DNA of 64,000 bases from DATDFB01 sp035276475. GTDB lineage: Bacteria > Acidobacteriota > Thermoanaerobaculia > Gp7-AA8. The stretch spans positions 1 through 64,000 of the forward strand of contig DATELQ010000036.1 of assembly GCA_035276475.1 (NCBI GenBank). The letters are read 5' to 3'. The notes beneath the pieces are model-generated. The model did not search any database. It was given only the letters and a program-made list of their open reading frames with translations, and had not been told where the DNA came from. Below, piece after piece: positions 32,864-41,711 of this stretch. The first letter of the stretch is position 1. The number at the start of each line of letters is the position of its first letter. The position numbers and the translations under genes were made by a program.

Positions 32864-34056
32864 GCGTCCGCACCGGGCTCGAAGTCCTCCTCGACGATCC
32901 GCGGCCGATCGTCGGCAAGCGCATCGGCCTCGTCACCAACCAGAGCGCCGTCACGAGCGACCTCCGCCACGCCGTGCCGCTCCTGCATCACGGCCGCGGG
33001 TGGAAATTGACGACGCTCTTCGGCCCGGAGCACGGCATCTGGGGCGAGGCGCAGGACATGGCCCACGTCGAGCACTCCGTCGACCCGCTCACCGGGCTCA
33101 CCGTCTACTCGCTCTACGGCGGCAGCGAGAAAGACCTCGCGCCGCGCCGCGAGCTCCTGCGCCAGATCGACGCGCTCGTCATCGACCTGCAGGACATCGG
33201 CTCGCGCTACTACACCTTCATCTACACGATGGCGCTCTGCATGCGCGAAGCCGCCCCCCTCGGCGTGCAGGTGATCGTGTTGGATCGCCCGAATCCGATC
33301 GACGGCGTGCACCTCGAAGGGAACATCCGCGAAGAAAAGTATTCGAGCTTCGTCGGCATGTTCCCGCTGCCGACGCGCCACGCCATGACCGCGGGCGAGC
33401 TGGCGCGCTACTTCAACAAAGTCTTCAACCTCAACTGCGAGCTTCTCGTCGTGCCGATGAAGGGGTGGCGCCGCTCGATGTGGTGGGGCGACACGGAGCT
33501 GCCGTGGGTCATCCCTTCGCCGAACATGCCGACGGTCTACACCGCCACGGTCTATCCCGGCATGTGCCTCGTCGAGGGGACCAACCTGAGCGAAGGCCGC
33601 GGCACGACGCACCCGTTCGAGCTCTTCGGCGCGCCGTGGATCGAGCCGTTCAAGTTCGCGGATCGATTGAACAGCGTCGGCCTGCCCGGCGTCCGCTTCC
33701 GCCCGCACTACTTCCTCCCGACGTTCCAGAAGCACGCCGGCAAAGTCTGCGGCGGCGCGGAGCTGCACGTCACCAACCGGGCCATCTTCGAGCCGTACCG
33801 CACGGGTCTGTGGTGCGTGAAAGTCGCGCGCGACATGGATCCGGAGCAGTTCGACTGGCGGCACGAGACGTACGAGTTCGTCTCCGACCGCCTGGCCATC
33901 GACCTGCTCGCGGGCAGCGACCGCTATCGCCACATCGTCGAGAGCGGCGGCGACGTCGACGAATGGGTGGCCGAGTGGGAGGAGCCGCTGCGCGAGTTCG
34001 CCCGGACTCGCGAGGAGTTTTTGTTATACCGTTCCAGCGATGCTGATGATCGTTAG
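32860..34056 (+). CDS. namZ: DUF1343 exo-beta-N-acetylmuramidase NamZ-like
   Basis: 398 residues. The family blocks are clear: GKRIGLVTNQSAVT, TTLFGPEHGIWGEAQDM, LVIDLQDIGSRYYTFIYTM, PNPIDGVHLEGN, SPNMPTVYTATVYPG and EGTNLSEGRGTTHPFELFGAPW. DUF1343 members such as Bacillus NamZ remove terminal MurNAc from peptidoglycan fragments. No signal peptide is visible, so it may act on recycled muropeptides in the cytoplasm. GTG 32860 was chosen because it overlaps the mogA stop and gives the usual N-terminus; the next gene overlaps its end by 17 nt. Confidence 0.9.
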   Translation: MSVRTGLEVLLDDPRPIVGKRIGLVTNQSAVTSDLRHAVPLLHHGRGWKLTTLFGPEHGIWGEAQDMAHVEHSVDPLTGLTVYSLYGGSEKDLAPRRELLRQIDALVIDLQDIGSRYYTFIYTMALCMREAAPLGVQVIVLDRPNPIDGVHLEGNIREEKYSSFVGMFPLPTRHAMTAGELARYFNKVFNLNCELLVVPMKGWRRSMWWGDTELPWVIPSPNMPTVYTATVYPGMCLVEGTNLSEGRGTTHPFELFGAPWIEPFKFADRLNSVGLPGVRFRPHYFLPTFQKHAGKVCGGAELHVTNRAIFEPYRTGLWCVKVARDMDPEQFDWRHETYEFVSDRLAIDLLAGSDRYRHIVESGGDVDEWVAEWEEPLREFARTREEFLLYRSSDADDR

Positions 34057-34435
34057 CGCGCTGCTCTTCGCGATCCAGGTCCACGCCAAATCGATCGTCT
34101 GGAAACAAGGCCCGCCCACGATGCCGAAGGGGGCGCGCATCGCCGTGCTCGAAGGCGACCCGTCGAAGAGCGGCATCTTCACGCTCCGGATCAAGTTCCC
34201 CGCCGGCGCGATCGTCGGGCCGCACTGGCACCCGCGCCCCGAGCGCGTCACGCTGCTGTCGGGCCGCGTGATGGTCGGCTTCGGCGACGTGGTCGACACG
34301 TCGAAGACGAAGACGTTTCATGCGGGCGACTTTTATGTGAACCCGCCGGACGTGCACCATTTTGTGGTGGTGCCGGTGGAGACGGTCGTGCAGGTGACGG
34401 GTGAGGGGCCGTGGGAGACGCATCTGTTGGAGTGA
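34040..34435 (+). CDS. Exported cupin-domain protein
   Basis: 131 residues. A hydrophobic N-terminus (MLMIVSALLFAIQVHA) reads as a signal peptide. The beta-barrel has cupin motif 1, GPHWHPRPERVTLLSG (two His and a Glu as metal ligands), and motif 2, FHAGDFYVNPPDVHHF. It is a small single-domain cupin of unknown substrate, possibly a metal-binding dioxygenase or isomerase. It overlaps the namZ-like gene by 17 nt. A large hairpin follows it. Confidence 0.8.
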   Translation: MLMIVSALLFAIQVHAKSIVWKQGPPTMPKGARIAVLEGDPSKSGIFTLRIKFPAGAIVGPHWHPRPERVTLLSGRVMVGFGDVVDTSKTKTFHAGDFYVNPPDVHHFVVVPVETVVQVTGEGPWETHLLE

Positions 34436-34443
34436 CGCGAACG

Positions 34444-34534
34444 GCCACCGAAATTCAGAACGCAGAATCCGAATGCAGAATGAAGAAACTTTCTCGATTC
34501 TGCATTCGCATTCTGCGTTCTGAGTTTCCGTGGC
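34444..34534. repeat. 91-bp near-perfect palindrome
   Basis: Arms 34444-34488 and 34490-34534 are 45 bp each with five mismatches and a one-base loop, so the whole gap between the cupin gene and the pseudouridine synthase gene is one hairpin. Within each arm the unit CAGAACGCAGAAT is echoed by CGAATGCAGAAT. Its lower GC content contrasts with the neighbouring genes. It is probably a REP/MITE-like element that now serves as terminator. Confidence 0.75.
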
Positions 34535-34541
34535 GCTAACG

Positions 34542-35207
34542 ATGCTGCACATCCTCTACGAAGACGACGCCCTCCTCTTCATCAACAAACCCGCCGGCAT
34601 CGCCATCCAAGAGCCCCTCAAACCCGAGCCCTACCTCCTCGAAGACGTCCTCGCCTACGCACCCGGCGCCTTCCTCATGCAGCGGCTCGACCGCGGCACG
34701 AGCGGTGTCATGTTCTTCTCCAAGATGGCCGGCATCAACGCCAAGCTCACGCGGCAGTTCGAGACGAAAGACATCCGCAAGCGCTATCTCGCGCTCTGCA
34801 GCGGCGAGCTCGCGGAGCGGCAGATCGTCGATGCGCCGCTCGTCCGCATCGGCGCGATCAAGTTCGCGGTCGGCGACGACGGCAAGCGCGCCGTCACCGT
34901 CGTCACGCCGCGGCGGGCCACGCCGCGCGGCTCGCTCGTCGCGCTGGAACTGCGCACCGGACGCACCCATCAGATCCGCGTTCACATGGCAGCGATTGGG
35001 CATCCGCTCCTCGGCGACTGGTTGTACGGCGCGCGCGACGCGGTGCGGCCGATGCTCCATTCGGCCGAGCTCGTCATGACGCATCCACTGACACGGCAGC
35101 GGTTGCGCGTCACGGCAGAGCCGCCGAGGGACTTCATTGACTGTGCAGTGGAGCGCGGGATCGTGTCGCGAGACGAGGACGAGTCGTCCATTTTCGAGTG
35201 CGGCTAA
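34542..35207 (+). CDS. RluA-family RNA pseudouridine synthase
   Basis: 221 residues. It isomerises specific uridines in rRNA or tRNA. The catalytic motif is MQRLDRGTSGVMFF (Asp near residue 51) and the RluA-specific ELRTGRTHQIRVHMAAIGHPLLGDWLYG lies near the C-terminus. There is no N-terminal S4 domain, so it resembles the short RluA/TruC-like members; the exact target is not predictable. ATG 34542 is preferred over GTG 34530, because the latter lies inside the right arm of the palindrome. Confidence 0.9.
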   Translation: MLHILYEDDALLFINKPAGIAIQEPLKPEPYLLEDVLAYAPGAFLMQRLDRGTSGVMFFSKMAGINAKLTRQFETKDIRKRYLALCSGELAERQIVDAPLVRIGAIKFAVGDDGKRAVTVVTPRRATPRGSLVALELRTGRTHQIRVHMAAIGHPLLGDWLYGARDAVRPMLHSAELVMTHPLTRQRLRVTAEPPRDFIDCAVERGIVSRDEDESSIFECG

Positions 35208-35273
35208 ATGATTGAGTTTGTTAGAATAAGCCGTGGTAGCACCCTGTTGCGAAGGACATCCAAGGAGACGATC

Positions 35274-35711
35274 ATGAGACTTCGGAACATCGCAATCGCA
35301 ATGGTGCTCGCGTTCGTGCCCGTCCTCGCGTCCGCGCAGTTCAAGGACCTCGACGCGGCGAACTCGAACCTCTCGCGCGGCTTCGGCGGCGGCGACCCGC
35401 AGGCGATCGTGGCCGGCTTGGCGGGGAGCGACCATGTCCAGCTGCAATTCCCCGGTCTCATCAGCGAGAGCGGCTTCTTCGGGCGCGACCAGGCCGCGTA
35501 CCTGCTCGATGGGCTCTTCAACAAGGTCAAGCCGAGCGGCTTCGATACGAAGAGCGCGCGCAAAGTGAGCGCCGAGGGGCAGTACCACCTCGTGGCCAAT
35601 TGGGCCATCAAGACCGCGGCCGGGGCGGAGACGCGCGAGCTCTACATCACCCTGCGTCAGAATCCTGACGGCCGCTGGTCGATTGCTTCGGTACGATCTG
35701 CCGGTAAGTGA
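35274..35711 (+). CDS. DUF4783-like secreted protein
   Basis: 145 residues. AAGGAG precedes ATG 35274. Signal peptide MRLRNIAIAMVLAFVPVLASA is followed by a NTF2/SnoaL-like cone-shaped fold: LSRGFGGGDPQAIVAGLAGSDHVQLQFPG, then AYLLDGLFNKVKP, and a final strand pair ELYITLRQNPDGRWSIASVRS. This layout matches DUF4783. No catalytic residues are obvious. Its TGA overlaps the GTG of the kinase gene, so the two may be co-translated and the protein could be a periplasmic partner of that kinase; this is inference. Confidence 0.65.
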   Translation: MRLRNIAIAMVLAFVPVLASAQFKDLDAANSNLSRGFGGGDPQAIVAGLAGSDHVQLQFPGLISESGFFGRDQAAYLLDGLFNKVKPSGFDTKSARKVSAEGQYHLVANWAIKTAAGAETRELYITLRQNPDGRWSIASVRSAGK

Positions 35712-38700
35712 ACACCGAAGGGGCGCAGCGCCCCAACCCAGTCCTGACACGCGCCGCGGTCGTTCGGATCGCGGCGCTTTTTGTTTTCCTGGCCGCCCTC
35801 GTGGAGCTGGCCACGCTCTACCGCGTGCGCGTCGTGTCGAACTCGTTCGCCGCGCGCGCGGACGTGCACCTCAAGCGCGAAGTCGAGCGGCTGCGGCGCG
35901 ACGTCAGCCGCGACGAGAGTGAGCTCGCCGCCGCGGCGCAGCGCGTATCGCAGCAGCTCGCGGCGAATCCGAGCGCGCCGCGCGGGCGCATCTTCGAGAT
36001 GCTGCACGCGGAGATGCACGGCCACCCCGGCCGCGGCATGCGCGTCACTTCGCCGAACGGCAGCGTCGTAGCCTGGTGGGGGGAGGACCTGCGCGTCTCC
36101 GGCGCGGCCGCGTTCCTCTTCGACGCCACGAGCCTCTACGTCACAAAAACCGAGGCCTCGCCGCGCTACACCGTGCAGGCCTTCGAGCGCATCGTCAACA
36201 ACACCACGCGGCATTCGTTTTGGGATCCGGACGACGACTGGCTCGTCAGCGCCACGTACCACGCCGGCGCGCTGCGGCAGGAGCGCGGCGCGCGGCGCTT
36301 CGTCGTGATCCCGCATCCCGACGCGACGCTCTACGTCGACATCATGCCGCGCACGCAGGCCGTCATCGTCGACAGCGTGCGCCACGACGGCCACGACCTC
36401 GCCGGCATCCTCATCGCCATTGCGGCCATCTGGAGTGCGGCGGCCATGCCGCCGCTAATCCGTGTTCTCCTCATCATCGTTGCCCGCATCGCCCTCCTCC
36501 CCTTCACCATCGACGAAGACCCGACGCACATCTTCGGCTTCGACGTCTACGCCTCGCGCATCCTCGGGCCGTTCACGAAGTCGCCGTTCGACCTCCTGCT
36601 CACCGCCGCTGCCGCGCTGGCGATCGTCGTGACCATCGCGCCGAGGCTCCCGCGCATCGTGCGCGCGCTTCTGGCCATCGCCGGCGCCTTCGGCTTCGCT
36701 CTCCTGGCGAGCAACATGGTAGACAACAGCCGCATCTCCTCGCTCCCCGACCACATCCTCCCGGCGTCGACCGCGCAGGCGGTGCTGCTCGCGGCGCTCA
36801 TCCTCTTCGGCTTCGCGCTGCTGCACCTCGCGCAGGGCGCAGAGCGCAGGGGGCGGGGCGCAGCGCTCGTCATCGTCATTGCCGGAGCCCTGCTCATCGC
36901 CATCGTTCTCGAACCGGTCAAGCGCAACGCGTTCATCGCCATCGCCGCGGCCGTTCTCATTGCCTCGGCGGTGCAGTTCGTCGTGGAGCGCCGCTCCCTG
37001 CGCCTCCTCTCCTCCGCTCTCCTCCTCGTCCTGGCCGTCTGGTACCCGATGCAGACCTTCGAGCGGGCCAGCGCGCAGAAATTCGTCGCCGACACCTATG
37101 CGCCGCTCGTCTCCGGCGAGGGGGGACAGCTGCGGGCCATGATCGAGGACACGCTGCAGAACCAGTTCTCGCACATCGACTTGAGCACCATGCTCCCCGA
37201 CCACTTCTCGCGCATGAACCTCGAGGACCTCGCCTACGCGCTCTGGCTGCGCTCCGACCTCTCCAAGCTGCGCGTGCCGAACGTCATCTCCATCCGCGAC
37301 GTTCTCGACCATCCGCTGAGCCGCTTCGGCGTCGGCCTGCCGCAGTTCAGCGAGCGCGGCGCGCAGCAGGGGCAGGAGACGCTGCAGGTCGGCGCGCTGA
37401 CGCGGGAGCTGATCCACCACGACTTCGAGCTGACGGTGTTCGGCATCCCGATCGCCGAGGGGAGCGTGCACGTCGTCAACCCGGCCGATCCGGGGGCCGT
37501 CACGTTCGCCGACGCCTACCGCGACTTCTTCGATCCCGACTCCGATGAACCGTCGATCGGGCTGCACGTGCAGCGCGAGCCGGTCGTCTACGACCGCGAC
37601 GGCAACGTTCACGGCTCCTCGGTTCGCCTTCCGCAGAGCGCCAAGTTCTACTTCGCCACGCTCAAGCCGGGACGCGGCACGTGGATCGAAGACGCCGGCT
37701 CGGCGATCTACGTGCGCCGCACCGACGAGGCGCTCTACGCCTTCCCGCTGTCGATCGCCACGCCGGGAGGGCAAGTGCGCCGCGCCGGCGGCGTGGCCAT
37801 CTGGGGCATCGCCCTCGTCGCCCTGGCAATGGCCGTCCGCTCGCTGCCGATCATCCGCCGGTCGCTGCGCACGCTCGATTTCCGCACGCGCACGTCGCTC
37901 TACCTCACCGCCGTCGTCGTGCTCCCGCTCATCGTCTTCGTTCTCTTCGTGCGCGCCTACCTCGCCAACCGGCTCGAAGCCGAATACCTCGAGCGCGGGC
38001 AGACCGCGCTCGTGGCCGGACAGCGCGTGATCGAGGACTACCTCGCCTCGCAGGCGACGACGACCCCGGAGCAGTTCCTCGACGACGAAGTGCTGAACTG
38101 GCTGGCGCGCGTGATCGGGCACGACCTCCATCTCTTCCGCGACGAGACGCTGATCGCCTCGAGCCGGCGCGATCTTTTTGCCGCGCACGTCGAGGCGGAG
38201 CGGCTCCCCGGCGGCGTCTACACGAAGATCCTCCTCGGCGGGCAGCAGCTCGTGCGCGCGTCGCACAACGCCGGGTCGACGCGCTACATCGAGATCTACA
38301 GCCCGGTCAACCTCGCGCCGGGCCGCAGCTACACGCTGGCGCTGCCGTTCATCGTGCAGGGGCGGCAGATCGAGACGCAGGTCAACGACCTGGCCACGAC
38401 GATCTACATGCTCCTCGTCTTCATCGTCCTCGGCGCAATCGCCGTGGCCGTCATCGCCGCGCGCAGCGTGACGAAGCCGGTGCAGGCGCTGGTCGGCGGC
38501 GCGCGCGCCGTGGCCCGCGGCGATTTCGACGTGCAGGTCACGCCGCCGCGCGATCCGGACCTCGGCCTGCTCGTCACGACGTTCCGCGACATGGCCTCGT
38601 CGATCCGGCGGCAGCAGAACGACCTCCGCCACGAGCGCGACCGCCTGCAGACGCTGCTCGAGAACATCAACGCCGCCGTCGTCGTGCTCGACGGCGAGGG

Positions 38701-39589
38701 GCGCGTCGGCGCGACGAACGCCGCGGCGCGCGCGCTGCTCAAAGTCCGCTCGATCGAGCTCGACGAATTCCTGGCGCGGCACAAGCCGCGGCGGACCGAG
38801 TCGGAGGAGCTGGAGATCTCGATCGACGGCAACGTGCGCATCTTCCGCGTCACCATGGTGCCGCTGCCGGAGAGCGCCGAAGAGCTCCTCATCGCCGAGG
38901 ACGTCACGGAGATCCTGCGGTCGAACCGGCTGGAGGCGTGGGGGGAGATGGCCCGGCAGGTCGCGCACGAGATCAAGAATCCGTTGACGCCGATCCAGCT
39001 CACGGCCGAGCATCTGCGCGCCGTCGCTGACCGCGACGACCCGAGCCTGCCGACGGTCGTCCGCAGCGCGGTCGACAACATCCTCCGCCAGGTCGTCACG
39101 CTGCGCGAGACGTCGAAGGAGTTCAGCGACTACGCGTCGCTGCGCCAGCCGCAGCGGAAGCCGCTCGACTTCCGGAAGCTCCTCGAGGAGATCGCCGCGA
39201 GCTACGCCTCGTCGCGCGAGCGCGGCATCGACTTCCGCGCCGACATCGACGCCTCCACGCCGGCGAATTTCTCCGGCGATGCGCGCATGCTCCGCGGCGC
39301 GATCGCGAACCTGATCGAGAACGCCTTCCAGGCCGCGCCCGGCGGCGAGGTCCGCCTCGGCAGCCACTCGGTTGACTCCAAGGTCGTCGTGCGCGTCGAG
39401 GACACCGGCCCCGGCGTCCCCCAGGAGATGCTGCCGAAGATCTTCGACCCCTACTTTTCGACGAAGTCGAGCGGCACCGGCCTCGGCCTTGCCATCGCCC
39501 GCAAGGCCATCGAGGAGCATGGCGGTACCATTCACGCCGAGAATTTGAATCCCGGTTTCAGCATTTCCATTGAGTTGCCACTCCGCTGA
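35708..39589 (+). CDS. NtrY-like multi-pass sensor histidine kinase
   Basis: 1293 residues, much longer than a standard NtrY. An N-terminal helix and periplasmic loop (about 15-230) are followed by a block of roughly eight to ten membrane helices (about 230-460). Then come a second extracytoplasmic region, another helix pair, HAMP (VTKPVQALVGGARAVARGDFDV), PAS (LLENINAAVVVLDGEGRVGATN), dimerisation box MARQVAHEIKNPLTPIQLTAEH (His near residue 1087), and ATPase boxes NLIENAFQA, DTGPGVP and GTGLGLAIARK. No response regulator is adjacent. GTG 35708 overlaps the previous stop. Signal unknown. Confidence 0.9.
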   Translation: MNTEGAQRPNPVLTRAAVVRIAALFVFLAALVELATLYRVRVVSNSFAARADVHLKREVERLRRDVSRDESELAAAAQRVSQQLAANPSAPRGRIFEMLHAEMHGHPGRGMRVTSPNGSVVAWWGEDLRVSGAAAFLFDATSLYVTKTEASPRYTVQAFERIVNNTTRHSFWDPDDDWLVSATYHAGALRQERGARRFVVIPHPDATLYVDIMPRTQAVIVDSVRHDGHDLAGILIAIAAIWSAAAMPPLIRVLLIIVARIALLPFTIDEDPTHIFGFDVYASRILGPFTKSPFDLLLTAAAALAIVVTIAPRLPRIVRALLAIAGAFGFALLASNMVDNSRISSLPDHILPASTAQAVLLAALILFGFALLHLAQGAERRGRGAALVIVIAGALLIAIVLEPVKRNAFIAIAAAVLIASAVQFVVERRSLRLLSSALLLVLAVWYPMQTFERASAQKFVADTYAPLVSGEGGQLRAMIEDTLQNQFSHIDLSTMLPDHFSRMNLEDLAYALWLRSDLSKLRVPNVISIRDVLDHPLSRFGVGLPQFSERGAQQGQETLQVGALTRELIHHDFELTVFGIPIAEGSVHVVNPADPGAVTFADAYRDFFDPDSDEPSIGLHVQREPVVYDRDGNVHGSSVRLPQSAKFYFATLKPGRGTWIEDAGSAIYVRRTDEALYAFPLSIATPGGQVRRAGGVAIWGIALVALAMAVRSLPIIRRSLRTLDFRTRTSLYLTAVVVLPLIVFVLFVRAYLANRLEAEYLERGQTALVAGQRVIEDYLASQATTTPEQFLDDEVLNWLARVIGHDLHLFRDETLIASSRRDLFAAHVEAERLPGGVYTKILLGGQQLVRASHNAGSTRYIEIYSPVNLAPGRSYTLALPFIVQGRQIETQVNDLATTIYMLLVFIVLGAIAVAVIAARSVTKPVQALVGGARAVARGDFDVQVTPPRDPDLGLLVTTFRDMASSIRRQQNDLRHERDRLQTLLENINAAVVVLDGEGRVGATNAAARALLKVRSIELDEFLARHKPRRTESEELEISIDGNVRIFRVTMVPLPESAEELLIAEDVTEILRSNRLEAWGEMARQVAHEIKNPLTPIQLTAEHLRAVADRDDPSLPTVVRSAVDNILRQVVTLRETSKEFSDYASLRQPQRKPLDFRKLLEEIAASYASSRERGIDFRADIDASTPANFSGDARMLRGAIANLIENAFQAAPGGEVRLGSHSVDSKVVVRVEDTGPGVPQEMLPKIFDPYFSTKSSGTGLGLAIARKAIEEHGGTIHAENLNPGFSISIELPLR

Positions 39590-39591
39590 CG

Positions 39592-40554
39592 ATGAAGAAG
39601 CTGCTGCTTGCCGTGCTCGCCGCGTTCCTCGCGCTCGCCGCGCCGTTGGCGCAGGGCGACGCTCCGGGCGATGAGATCCGCTTCACGCTGCGGGACGAGC
39701 TGCTGCGCCTGATCAACCGCGACCGCGCCCAGTTCGGACTGAAGCCGGTGGCGCTCGACCCGGTGGCCTCGGCGCTCGCCGACGACTATTGCCGCCAGCA
39801 GATCAAGAACGGCACGACCGGGCACTTCACGCTCGACGGCTTGGCGCCGTACATGCGCTACTCGCTCTCCGGCGGCAACGACGGGGTGAGCGAGAACGTG
39901 GCGGCGTGGTCGGCGAATTACGGCTTCGGCGACCGCGCGCTGTACGACATGATGCGCCGCTCGCAGCAGGCCATGATGGAGGAGGTGGCGCCGCACGACG
40001 GCCACCGCCGCACGATCCTCGACGCGAGCGCGACGCACGTCGGCCTCGGGTTGGCGTGGGAGCACGGCGAGTTCCGCATCGCCGAGGAGTTCATTCGGCG
40101 GTATGTGGAGTGGGTGCGGCCGCTGCCGCGCACGGCGTCGACCGCCGACCGCCTGATGCTGCGCGTGAAGCCGCACAGCGGCTACTCGGTCGAAGCCATC
40201 ACGGTGCATCACGAGACGGCGCCGCGGGCGATGTCGGCGAAGCTCGCCAACGACATCACCTCGTACTCGCTGCCGGAGAAGCGCCGCGAGTATCTCCCGC
40301 GCCTGCACAACCGCGTGGAGACGTCGGGCGATTACCGCGTGGAGATCCGCGAGCAGTACAGCGACGGCCGCCGCGGCGACTTCGAGGTCGCGGACGACGG
40401 CAGCGTGGCCTTCGCCATCCCCTTCCCCGACGGCCCGGGCGTCTACACGGTGGTGGTGTGGGTGCACGAGCAGGACGGCCGCGATCCGATCGCCGCGTCG
40501 AACGTGTCGGTGCGCGTGACGGAGACGCAGACGGCGGTCGGTGGCACGCGGTAG
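39592..40554 (+). CDS. Secreted CAP/SCP-domain protein
   Basis: 320 residues. Signal peptide MKKLLLAVLAAFLALAAPLAQG. The CAP domain (about 25-165) shows LLRLINRDRAQFGLKPVALDP, the Glu of SENVAAW, and GHRRTILDASATHVGLG. That supplies the paired His/Glu pocket of this superfamily, although the first His is replaced in part (TTGHFTLDG retains one). A C-terminal beta domain (about 180-315) is probably for binding. Bacterial CAP proteins are often envelope-associated with unknown activity. Two bases separate it from the kinase stop. Confidence 0.82.
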   Translation: MKKLLLAVLAAFLALAAPLAQGDAPGDEIRFTLRDELLRLINRDRAQFGLKPVALDPVASALADDYCRQQIKNGTTGHFTLDGLAPYMRYSLSGGNDGVSENVAAWSANYGFGDRALYDMMRRSQQAMMEEVAPHDGHRRTILDASATHVGLGLAWEHGEFRIAEEFIRRYVEWVRPLPRTASTADRLMLRVKPHSGYSVEAITVHHETAPRAMSAKLANDITSYSLPEKRREYLPRLHNRVETSGDYRVEIREQYSDGRRGDFEVADDGSVAFAIPFPDGPGVYTVVVWVHEQDGRDPIAASNVSVRVTETQTAVGGTR

Positions 40555-40572
40555 GCAGTAGCGCTCGGCTGA

Positions 40573-41487
40573 GTGCCCAGCCAATCCACCTATGACGCGA
40601 TCATCATCGGCGGCGGTCCCGCCGGTCTCACGTGCGCGATTTTCCTCGGCCGCTACCGCCGCAACGTGCTCCTGATCGACAGCGGCAAGCCGCGCAACTA
40701 CGCCGCGCGCGCGGTGCACGGCTTCCTCGGCATGCACGGCATCGCGCCCCACGAGCTGCGCGCGCGCGGACGCGCCGAGGCGGAGGCGGCGGGGGTGGAG
40801 ATTTGCAACTGCACGGCGGAGAAGGTGGAGCCGGTCGGCGACATCTTCAACGTGCACACCTCGGCCGGCCGCTTCTGCGCGCGCCGCGTGGTGCTCGCGT
40901 ACGGCGTGCGTGACAAGCTCCCCGACATCCCGCGCCTCGAGGAGTTCTACGGCGCCAGCGTCTTCCACTGCCCCGACTGCGACGGCTACGAGGTCCGCGG
41001 CAAGCGCGTGGGGGTGATCGGGTGGGGGAAGCGCGTGGTGGGCCTGTCGCTGAAGCTGTTGCAGTGGAGCGACGAGCTGACGATTTTCACGCACGGCCAC
41101 GAGCGCGAGTTCTCGCAGGAGGAGACGAGCAAGCTCCTCGCGGAACAGATCAACGTGAAGGATGAGCGCGTGCTCGAGCTCCTCGGCGAGGAGGGCATCG
41201 TGCGCGCGGCGGTGCTGGCGACCGGAGAGCGCGTCGAGGTCGATGCGCTCTTTTTCTCCTGCGGCGTCGAGCGCGCCTGCCTCCTGGCCGAGAACCTCGG
41301 GTGCGACGTCGAGACGGAGACGCCGAACATCGTCGTCGACGAGACGAGGCAGACGACGCTGGAGGGGGTCTACGCCGTCGGCGACCTCGTCCCCGGCGCG
41401 CAGCTCGCCATCACGTCCGCGGCCGACGGGGCGATCGCGGCGATCGCGATCAATAAGTCGCTGTTGCCGCCGAGCCGGAGGGTGTAG
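40573..41487 (+). CDS. Thioredoxin-reductase-like NAD(P)/FAD oxidoreductase
   Basis: 304 residues from GTG 40573. The FAD motif is YDAIIIGGGPAGLTCAIFL; the redox-active disulfide CPDCDG (about residue 136) sits as in low-molecular-weight TrxR; the NAD(P) motif VGVIGWGKRVVGLSL has a Trp in place of the usual second Gly-x-Gly position; the C-terminal FAD contact is VYAVGDLVPGAQLAI. It probably reduces thioredoxin or a related disulfide carrier, but the altered dinucleotide loop leaves room for a ferredoxin- or flavin-linked variant. Confidence 0.85.
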   Translation: MPSQSTYDAIIIGGGPAGLTCAIFLGRYRRNVLLIDSGKPRNYAARAVHGFLGMHGIAPHELRARGRAEAEAAGVEICNCTAEKVEPVGDIFNVHTSAGRFCARRVVLAYGVRDKLPDIPRLEEFYGASVFHCPDCDGYEVRGKRVGVIGWGKRVVGLSLKLLQWSDELTIFTHGHEREFSQEETSKLLAEQINVKDERVLELLGEEGIVRAAVLATGERVEVDALFFSCGVERACLLAENLGCDVETETPNIVVDETRQTTLEGVYAVGDLVPGAQLAITSAADGAIAAIAINKSLLPPSRRV

Positions 41488-41492
41488 GCAAC

Positions 41493-41702
41493 GACGGCAT
41501 CGGTGCGGTCGTTGACGGCATCGGTGCGGTCATTCTGGGCATCGATGCGGTCGCCGACGGCATCGTTACGGTCGCCGACAGCATCGATGCGGTCATTCTG
41601 GGGATCGATGCGGTCGCCGAAGGCATCGATACGGTCGCCGAAGGCATCGATGCTGTCGCCGACAGTAACGTTGCTGTCGGCGACAGCATCGATGTCCAGA
41701 AA
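41493..41702. repeat. 21-bp minisatellite, ten units
   Basis: Ten contiguous 21-bp units with consensus GRCGGCATCGATGCGGTCGCC; the last is degenerate. Units 2-4 and 5-7 form a 63-bp higher-order repeat. Because 21 is a multiple of three, every unit keeps phase. One plus-strand frame reads as heptads D/E-G-I-D-A-V-A and another as S-M-R-S-P-T-A, and a minus-strand frame is also open. None has a convincing start signal. The array separates the TrxR-like gene from the convergent multicopper oxidase. Confidence 0.85.
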
Positions 41703-41711
41703 CGAGGACAG

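Noticed and set aside
41493..41702. Possible CRISPR array
   Set aside because: Units are contiguous 21-bp repeats with no unique spacers and no cas genes nearby; it is a minisatellite.
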